A DNA stretch of 17,642 nt from Flammula alnicola (lineage: Eukaryota; Basidiomycota; Agaricomycetes; Agaricales; Strophariaceae), in the NCBI GenBank assembly GCA_015499995.1, contig JADNRV010000686.1, positions 1 to 17,642 of the forward strand, given 5' to 3'. Position numbers and translations under genes: made by a program. How positions within the stretch are numbered: position 1 is the first letter of the stretch; the number at the start of each line of letters is the position of its first letter. This document shows positions 1-6,004 of the stretch, piece after piece. The notes below the pieces were generated by a model that saw only the letters and a list, made by a program, of their open reading frames with translations, searched no databases and was not told the origin of the DNA.

Positions 1-2009
1 TTGTCTTCGGTTCAATCGCTGTGCCGAGCGGAAGTAGGTGAGATTCTTATGGTCGGAGAGTACGGTCGTCGTATGCGGTGATCCTTGGATATAATGTCTC
101 CAGTCTTGCAGGGCTCTGATAATCGCAAGTAATTCTCGATCGTAAATTTCATAGTTTCGTTCCGCTGGGGAGAAGGTCTTCGACAGGAATGCGCAAGGAT
201 GTCTGGCACCGTTTACATCTAGCTGGGAGAGCACCGCGCCCGAGGCATATTTTGAAGCATCGCATTCAATTTGGAAGGGTTTCGTCGGATCAGGCATCAA
301 AAGTACTGGTTCTTCCGTGAATTTGGCCTTGAGCGTGTCGAAGGCGGTTTGCGCTGCTTCGGTCCATTCGAATTTTGGTCCTTTTTCAGAAGTTCGTTTA
401 GCGCTCTCGCTATTTCTGAATAGGCTCGGATAAAGCGCCGGTAGAAGTTGCCGAAACCAAGAAATGATCGGACTTGTTTCAGGGTTTGCGGAACTGGCCA
501 TTCCGCGATTCCTTTCAATTTCGCAGGGTCCATGCTGATCCGGCCTTCTTCGATAATCATTCCGAGCCATTCTATTTTCGTCTGTTCGAATAGACATTTT
601 CGGGCTTCAGGAACAGGTCGTTGTTCGGAGTCTTTGCAGGACTCGTTTGGTGTATCCTTTAGCTTCTCTCGGTTGCTCGAGAAAAGGAAGATGTCGTCCA
701 TGTAGATTATGATCCAGTGTTCGTCTTGCGTTCGTCTGTCATATCCTTAAAGATGTCGTCCATCATTGCTTGGAAGGTGCCGGTGAGTTGCGCATGCCGA
801 AGAACATGACCATTGGTTCGAAAAGCCCCTTATTGGTCTTGAAGGCGGCTTTCCATTGGTCTCCGTCTCTGATCCTGACATTATTGTATCCCCATCGGAC
901 GTCGAGCTTAGTGAAATACTTGGCTCCCTTTAGTTTGTCCATTAATTCGGGGATAAGGGGCAGCGGGTAGGCATTCGGAATGTCCATTCATTCAGGTAGC
1001 GATAATCTTGGCAGGGTCTGAGATCGCCATCCTTCTTGTTGGTATAGAAGAAGGGAGAGGCCATCGGGGATTTCGAGGGTCGAATATATCCTTTGTCCAG
1101 GTTTTCCGTCAAGAATTCTCCAAGCTTCTTTTCTTCCGTCGGGGAAAGCGCGTAGGTTTTGAAGGACTTGGGTACAAATCCTTCTTTCATTTCGATCTTG
1201 TGATCCCAGGGTCTTGATTCGGGGAATCGGGAGGCGGCTTTCTTGTCGAATAGGTCCATGTATTCACGGTATTCATGGGGAATCATTTCCTCCAGGGTCT
1301 TCTTCGGGGCGACTTCCTTTTCCGCGAATGCAAAAGTTTGGGCTGCCGTGGTCTTGGCATTGATCCAGGTTTCCTTTGCTTCCGAAGTAAGTTCTCCGTT
1401 GATGTAAGATATCAATAGATCAGCCGTCGGGTCGATTTCTTTAGTCTCGACAGTCCTCTTCATTGTGGGAGTATACTCCTCACAAGTGGGGCTCCTGTCG
1501 GGTCCTAGTGCCGGTTTAGTTTCTTCTTTCGTTTCTAGTTTTTGTACTAGGGCATCGTTCCAATGATCTCGCCAAGCCAGGGTTCCCAATCGCCAATCAA
1601 TGTCCGGGTTTAGATCTTCCAGCCAAGTGTACCCTAAGATAATTGATTGTTTGCCGAGGCCGGTAATCAAGAATTTGGTCAGGGTGGTTCTTCCATTCAG
1701 GGTCAGGTACATCATGACGTAGTGGGTGATGGTTCCTTTCTTGTTGTAGGTTCCGTCCACGTTTTTTGCTTTGATCGGAGTGAGTAGCCGTCGGGGTCGC
1801 AGTTCATGTTCTTTCGCAAAGTTTTGGTCCATGAAAGTTCCTGCTGCTCCGGAGTCGAGCAGGGCCGAGGTTTCAACGCTTTCTTCTCGCGTATTTTCAC
1901 TCGAAAGAGAACAAGGTAAAAGCATAGTCTTATTCTCTATTTCGGCTACTAATACAGATTGAACGAGAACATAGGAGGTTACGCACGTTGTATCGTACCC
2001 CCTAATCAA
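1..2009 (-). pseudogene. Retrotransposon Pol: protease, RT, RNase H start; frameshifted and truncated
   Basis: The first block (2009-942) holds the aspartic protease: LLDSGAAGTF near residues 51-60 and its C-terminal part SIILGYTWLEDLNPDIDW. It then enters RT (GYIRPSKSPMASPFF, DGDLRPCQDYRYLN). RT continues in other frames: 987-763 carries motif [11 protein letters not shown] and the MFFGM segment; 701-297 carries the MDD of motif C and the thumb segment [17 protein letters not shown]. From about 380 to base 1 one frame is open without a stop and contains RNase H pieces ([23 protein letters not shown]). Frame changes fall near 980, 777, 727, 659, 626, 599 and 375; each fits loss of one base. 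I see no stop caused by substitution. Integrase is outside the window. Confidence 0.88.
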
Positions 2010-2014
2010 AAATC
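2004..2014 (-). other. Gag-Pol junction with T-run, possible -1 frameshift site
   Basis: Gag ends GAT TTT TGA and the pol frame lies one base back, reading TTG ATT AGG across the stop. A run of five T precedes the TGA, so a tRNA on TTT could slip back one base and continue into Pol. There is no classical X XXY YYZ heptamer and no ATG at the start of pol. The frame relation is seen; slippage is inferred. Confidence 0.4.
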
Positions 2015-3316
2015 CTTTCCTAAATCATCCAAACAGTCGGTTCTTTCGGTTTCATCCAGTTCTTCGATGAGTGCGCGAATGTGCGCACCCGTTTCTCGTC
2101 CAGTCATCTTCTTTTTGGCTGGTGGGTTCCAGTTTGGGTTCGGGTTCGAGTTCGTTCTCCAGGGCTTGTTCGAGTTCGTGTTCGTTCTTCGTTTCGGGCA
2201 ATCTCGAGCCAGATGTCCAGTCTGCTCGCAGATAAAACAGGCTCCTCGGCGGAGCAAGTCGTTTCGTTTCTCTACAGACATAGCGTCGATGTCCATAGCG
2301 TCGGGGTCTCGGGGTTTGTAGGAGAAGGGTCTCCTTTCAGGTCGTTCTGGTTTCGGGGTAGAAGGTTGCCCTTCGTATCTCGCGGAAATCGTCCTAGAGA
2401 TATTGGCGGCGGTGTCTCGTTTCTTGGCTGCATCGTACCATCCTTGGAGGGTCGTGGGAGGGGTGTCGCTTGTCATGATCGCTTCTCTCAACTTCTTCCC
2501 GATTGACCTTCTGAACAGATCAATCAGAGAGAGGGGATCGGTAATGCCTGATTTCAGAACAAGGATCTTGAAGTCGTTAATGTGTTCGTCCATCGTCTTC
2601 TTTCCTTGTCTGATGTCGTAAAGTTTTCCTAAGGCGTTACCTTGCGAGTCGGTGATGGCGTAGTCAATGTCAATCTGAGCTTTAAAGGCGTCCCAGGTTC
2701 CCAGGTCTAGATGAGTTGGTACCGTAGCAGTAGCCGCTACCATATGAGAATCGTAGAATTGCTCTGCCCATGCTGCGGCAGCTCCTTCAGTCATAAAGGA
2801 GAGAGCAAATCCTATTTTCTTCTCATCGGTGTTGTAGACAGCATCGTTGATCTTGAGGTAGAGGAGTACCGATTTCATCCATGGTGTATATTTTTCGATA
2901 TCACCATTGAAGTTCTGGGGACGGTTCAAGTTGATTTCCTTAGCTGGTGCTGCCATTGGTGCGGTGGTCTGTTGTCCTGGTGGTCCTGGCGGTGGAGGTG
3001 GAGGTGGAGGTGGACCTCTTGGGGGTTGTCGTCCCGGGGGCGGGGAAAGTTCTTCTGAAGAACTAGGAGGGTCAGGGGGAGGTACAGAGCTTTCGCTAGT
3101 ACCCTGAGGGAAGTCGTTTCGATCGTCGAAGATAGAAGGGAACTGAACGGGGGTCCTTTCTCCTGAAGGGGTCTGAGTAGGAGTGAAGGGGCGTTCTTGT
3201 TCTTCGAGGGTTTCGGAGAGTTGTTGGGAAGAGGCGCTAGGGGTGGACGGTTCAGGGGTTGGTTCTATCGGAATCTGTTCTCGAGTGGACGATCGAGTGA
3301 TTCGGGTTCTGGCCAA
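2006..3316 (-). CDS. Retrotransposon Gag, capsid/nucleocapsid (start codon uncertain)
   Basis: Structural protein of the element: it assembles virus-like particles in the cytoplasm and binds the RNA. Read from the TTG at 3316 it has 436 residues. Residues 1-120 are a Pro/Ser/Thr-rich, probably disordered arm with a nine-proline run (102-110). About 130-280 is the capsid-like domain (starting near RPQNFNGDIEKYTPWMKSVL). Residues 360-373 are a CCHC zinc knuckle, CFICEQTGHLARDC, in a basic Arg/Asn-rich context. The open frame runs back to a TAA at 3388-3386, and neither it nor the leader between LTR and gag has an ATG. The TTG sits in CCTTGGCC, one base from the favourable CCATGGCC, so loss of the ATG by mutation is likely. 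The first in-frame ATG is codon 121 (2956). It ends at TGA 2008-2006, overlapping pol. Confidence 0.85.
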   Translation of the reverse strand: MARTRITRSSTREQIPIEPTPEPSTPSASSQQLSETLEEQERPFTPTQTPSGERTPVQFPSIFDDRNDFPQGTSESSVPPPDPPSSSEELSPPPGRQPPRGPPPPPPPPPGPPGQQTTAPMAAPAKEINLNRPQNFNGDIEKYTPWMKSVLLYLKINDAVYNTDEKKIGFALSFMTEGAAAAWAEQFYDSHMVAATATVPTHLDLGTWDAFKAQIDIDYAITDSQGNALGKLYDIRQGKKTMDEHINDFKILVLKSGITDPLSLIDLFRRSIGKKLREAIMTSDTPPTTLQGWYDAAKKRDTAANISRTISARYEGQPSTPKPERPERRPFSYKPRDPDAMDIDAMSVEKRNDLLRRGACFICEQTGHLARDCPKRRTNTNSNKPWRTNSNPNPNWNPPAKKKMTGRETGAHIRALIEELDETERTDCLDDLGKDF

Positions 3317-3455
3317 GGAAGATGCAGTCGGCCTGGTTAGAGAGCTCTTCGGAGGCGTTTCGTCTTCTCGGACTCCGGGGAGTCCTTAGTTCGGTTCGGG
3401 TTTCGTTTTGTCGGTGGAGTGTCCCAAGTGCTGAATAGCAAGTGGAGGTTTGGGG

Positions 3456-3467
3456 AGCTAGTTCTTT
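3456..3467 (-). other. Primer-binding site (self-priming type)
   Basis: The sense strand directly after the LTR reads AAAGAACTAGCT. It does not start with TGG, so it does not fit a normal tRNA 3'-end primer. Its last 11 bases are complementary to the predicted RNA 5' end at 3655-3645. Confidence 0.6.
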
Positions 3468-3565
3468 TGTTACGATGTTCAAGTAACAACGTTAAAGATA
3501 AGCGTTCTTATCTCTAAGTGATACCTTAATCGTATCTTCAAGCAACTGCTAAGTCGATCGTTCGT

Positions 3566-3596
3566 ACTTAGAGGTTGGACTCGAACCAACTTAAGT
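3566..3596 (-). other. Hairpin resembling a tRNA T-arm, with Pol III B-box
   Basis: On the sense strand a 5-bp stem GTTGG/CCAAC encloses the 7-nt loop TTCGAGT (3590-3574), matching the tRNA T-loop pattern TTCRANY with its G-C closing pair. The string GGTTCGAGTCC matches the Pol III B-box. Flanking ACTTA/TAAGT bases extend the stem with a bulge. It lies about 65 nt into the predicted RNA. I find no matching acceptor stem or A-box, so I do not call a tRNA. Confidence 0.5.
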
Positions 3597-3644
3597 ATTC
3601 GTGAGCTTTGTTATAAGAAGACTTGGCTGTTGCCGTGTATTCTC

Positions 3645-3655
3645 AAGAACTAGCT
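3645..3655 (-). other. Predicted RNA 5' end / self-primer sequence in R
   Basis: The sense strand reads AGCTAGTTCTT. This is the exact reverse complement of AAGAACTAGCT, which begins one base after the inner LTR end (3466-3456). In Tf1/sushi elements the first 11 nt of the RNA pair with the priming site and are cleaved to prime minus-strand synthesis. The length and the distance from the TATA box both fit; function is inferred. Confidence 0.6.
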
Positions 3656-3681
3656 AAAGAACAAGTATACGAACTATTGTA

Positions 3682-3688
3682 CTTTATA
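3682..3688 (-). promoter_or_regulatory. LTR TATA box
   Basis: TATAAAG on the sense strand. It lies 33 nt upstream of the A at 3655, the predicted first base of the retrotransposon RNA, which is the normal TATA-to-start spacing. Confidence 0.55.
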
Positions 3689-4504
3689 CTAGTTAAAGGT
3701 GCGAACGGACCAAGTGTCAGCATATCGGAAGCGTAGCTAAATGACTCCTCTAGAGTCAGAAGAGAACAGTACAGTAAGCCAAAGGGTATGCCGATGATAA
3801 TCGTATCGTCGGGCTAAATATAGTACATACTAAAAGTAGACTCGGAACCGGAAAGGTACTCATAACGGAACGGAATTGTCCAGTACTGCTGGGCTACATT
3901 ACGAGACAGACAAGAAGTAGATAAGATAAAGAAAAATGGGACGGGCTGACGAACCGTAACAGCCGTACTATCTGGGAGCGCACCAATGAAGCGATGGAAA
4001 TATCGGACAAATGGAAGGACAAATGGGCATGTCTGGTGTCAAATACGATGCGGGGAGACTAGAAGAAGACAGGGTGCTACACAACTGGCACGGTGGACCG
4101 TGGAATCAGCATCGCAGACGACGAGGAGGGTGGAAAAATGCGGTAGCATTGCTTGTATCACTAGCACAACCAATAGGCACATATAAAGAATGAAAGGGAT
4201 TGTTATTTCCAACAAAACCGAGCAGCAACGACGCTGAGGACTCAGGAATCCGAATGAGGGAATAGGCGCATTGAGGTGTCGGCATCACGTGCTCCCGCTG
4301 AAAATCACTTGTTTATCAATGATCTTAGTCTTAGATCTAGATATTATACCGAATTTCTTCGATAATCGTATTCTAAATACCTTCCATGATTCTTTTGGCA
4401 TTTTATTTGACCTCAGTTCGACACAGAGAGGCAACAGAGAGGTCAGGAAAGCGAGGCGCAAGGCTTATTGGCATCTATTTATCGACAGCATCACAGAGCA
4501 CGTG

Positions 4505-4531
4505 ACTCCATGGACTCCATGTACTCCATGG
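4505..4531. repeat. 9-bp tandem repeat, three units
   Basis: Three consecutive copies of ACTCCATGK with no spacer: ACTCCATGG, ACTCCATGT, ACTCCATGG. No function suggested. Confidence 0.8.
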
Positions 4532-4666
4532 ATGGACTTTTCAATTCCTGGATGCTCTCGTGTTTCCAAATCCCAGATTCTTATGAATAATCAGCCTGAA
4601 ATCCTATATAAACCACACAAGAAACCAAGAAACAGCCACTTTCTACATAGCTGTTTATGTAAGCAC

Positions 4667-4672
4667 TTTATT
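4667..4672 (-). terminator. AATAAA polyadenylation signal
   Basis: AATAAA on the minus strand, 38 nt after the TAA at 4710. It supports a transcript end for the small cysteine-rich reading frame, though the motif alone is weak evidence. Confidence 0.35.
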
Positions 4673-4709
4673 GAACATAGAAAGACTATAATAAACTAAT
4701 AATGCATAA

Positions 4710-4954
4710 TTAGACTCCATCAGCAGCTGTGCACGGTCTTGTGTGCCAGCGCGTCTCCTTGTCTGACAGATTCCACTCTTTGCCTGTGACACTATACCAC
4801 ACAGTGTGCTCAACACATATCCAAGCTCCTCCTTCTGAGCATCCGGTCAGATCGGACTGCTCCAATGGACATCCTGAAATCACCACGCATATCAAATTGC
4901 ATGGTTAGTGTGCCAGAAATCTATGCTATGAGAACTAAAAATAGATGTAACTAC
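4710..4954 (-). CDS. Possible 3' exon of a small cysteine-rich protein (partial model)
   Basis: A short minus-strand exon (4873-4710) follows a good-looking intron (4954-4874: GTAGTT at the 5' end, branch-like CACTAACC, TTTCAG at the 3' end). It ends in TAA at 4712-4710, with an AATAAA polyadenylation signal 38 nt further (4672-4667). Read in the frame ending there, the exon encodes a compact segment with four Cys and four Trp, for example GGAWICVEHTVWYSVTGKEW and TRWHTRPCTAADGV. That looks like a fungal small secreted protein. I could not find a first exon with a signal peptide: in this phase the preceding exon reads WQTGPAGHC and then meets a stop. It may be a gene fragment or chance. Confidence 0.3.
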
Positions 4955-5175
4955 CGCAATGCCCTGCCGGTCCAGTTTGCCATCACGGCATGAACAAAAA
5001 TAGCTATGTCATCCAGACTCAATAATGGATCCACCCTTTTCCATTCCCTCTTGCATATAAAAGTGGTATCATTCTATTCAGAAATACAAGTAGAATATGT
5101 ATATGTAATTTAATTGAGGCCAAACCGTTCCGTGCAGTATCCAGCAGGCTGAAAGCTGTAAAGCTATTTTTAAAT

Positions 5176-5276
5176 CATGAACAGCATGGCAGCTGCTTAC
5201 AAATGTGATGCCATCAAAGATAAGGGCATGAACAGCATGGCTATGCTTACAAATGTGATGCCATCAAAGATAAGGG
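5176..5276. repeat. Tandem duplication, about 50 bp x 2
   Basis: Unit 1 (5176-5226, 51 bp) and unit 2 (5227-5276, 50 bp) both run from CATGAACAGCATGGC to ATCAAAGATAAGGG. They differ only around GCAGCTGC versus GCTATGC, so this is a recent head-to-tail duplication. Confidence 0.9.
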
Positions 5277-5905
5277 GCCAACAAGGTCGCTGCAAACCTG
5301 TTTTTTTGCTGGTTGCTGTAGATTAAAAGAGCTCCCTTTTACTTACGTAAAAGAGTCGTAACTACATAAGAACACTTTTGGTTGTTGCCATGAGAACTGC
5401 ATCGCTTGTTCGCTCCTTGTTGAATTCTTGGACCTCGATGAGCAATCCGAATCCGCGTCTGTTGCCTCTCGTTGAGATTGAGAAGCTTTGACCCTCGCCT
5501 CGGTTTCCACCAAAGCTATGTATTGAAAGTTTAAGCTACTTCTGGACCAAAAACTGGTCCGCATCTTCGCTTGATCTTTACCGTAACTAAGCGCGCTAAC
5601 CCCGTTGAGGTATCAATATCAACCTCAATATATATCTTTGATCCTAAATTAAATAGCTGTCAAAGTAACATTCACTCTGTCGACGAACGACGAAAATTCC
5701 CTTTATATGGAGTAATTTTTGCGTGCATTTCTCTGCCTCGAGAAAATTGTTACGATAGCGCCGTAAAATTGAAATTATTCTGATTAAGAAATTCAATATT
5801 TCAACTTTCGCGTAATTAGCTCACCGCAAACTTCCTGATTAGACAGTTGGGCAACGAAGTTGGTTATCAGGGTAGAGCAACTTTCGATACGACCCCGACG
5901 CGGTT

Positions 5906-5945
5906 TTTTTCTCTTCAGTCCATTCCTCCCCCTCCTCTTCAGCTG
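5906..5945 (+). promoter_or_regulatory. Pyrimidine-rich tract upstream of the LPMO gene
   Basis: A T-run followed by a strongly CT-rich stretch (containing CCTCCCCCTCCTCTTC) lies 60-100 nt before the ATG at 6005. Such tracts often precede transcription starts of well-expressed filamentous fungal genes. No convincing TATA box is adjacent. Confidence 0.4.
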
Positions 5946-6004
5946 TCCTCGGGATTAGCTACCCACTTTCTTTACTACTACACACTCACTTCAAGTACAC
6001 TTAA

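Larger units (their letters stand above)
1..3961 (-). mobile_element. Ty3/gypsy LTR retrotransposon, 5' part, truncated by window edge
   Basis: Read on the minus strand the order is LTR, priming site, Gag, protease, reverse transcriptase, start of RNase H, which is the Ty3/gypsy (Metaviridae-type) order. Integrase and the 3' LTR would lie left of base 1 and are not visible. Support comes from the Gag zinc knuckle, the LLDSGA protease motif, the RT motifs LDVRWGYNN and MDD, and the RNase H pieces ECDAS and SDHKNL. The copy looks fairly young: Gag, protease and the RNase H part keep open frames. It is probably inactive because RT has several frameshifts and gag lacks an ATG. The LTR design suggests the self-priming (Tf1/sushi) branch. 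No target-site duplication can be checked without the other end. Confidence 0.93.
3468..3961 (-). repeat. 5' long terminal repeat (494 bp)
   Basis: On the element's sense strand the segment begins TGTTACG and ends CGTAACA, a perfect 7-bp terminal inverted repeat with the usual TG...CA ends. It lies just outside the gag leader. Inside it are a TATA box (3688-3682) and, 33 nt downstream of the first T, the 11-nt sequence that pairs with the bases next to the LTR, so U3 would be 3961-3656 and R-U5 3655-3468. The second LTR is outside the window, so the boundaries rest on the inverted repeat and on the priming site abutting the inner end. Confidence 0.75.
3962..6004. other. Intergenic region without a certain gene
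   Basis: About 2 kb between the LTR and the LPMO gene. Open frames here are short, with no recognisable domain. It holds a 27-bp tandem repeat (4505), a possible minus-strand exon with a polyadenylation signal (4667-4873), a 101-bp tandem duplication (5176) and, at the right end, a pyrimidine-rich promoter stretch. TATA-like strings occur at about 4603 and 5055 on the plus strand, with no convincing gene after them. Confidence 0.6.

Noticed and set aside
2081..2506. Plus-strand ORF of 141 codons over gag
   Set aside because: Antisense shadow of a GC-rich gag frame; no domain, and Gag on the other strand is clear.
3566..3596. A tRNA gene around the T-arm-like hairpin
   Set aside because: Only the T-arm and B-box fit. 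I find no matching acceptor stem, D-arm, anticodon arm or A-box at the right distances.
4271..4699. Plus-strand ORF of 142 codons
   Set aside because: No domain, no splice or promoter support, irregular composition; likely chance in the gene-poor stretch.
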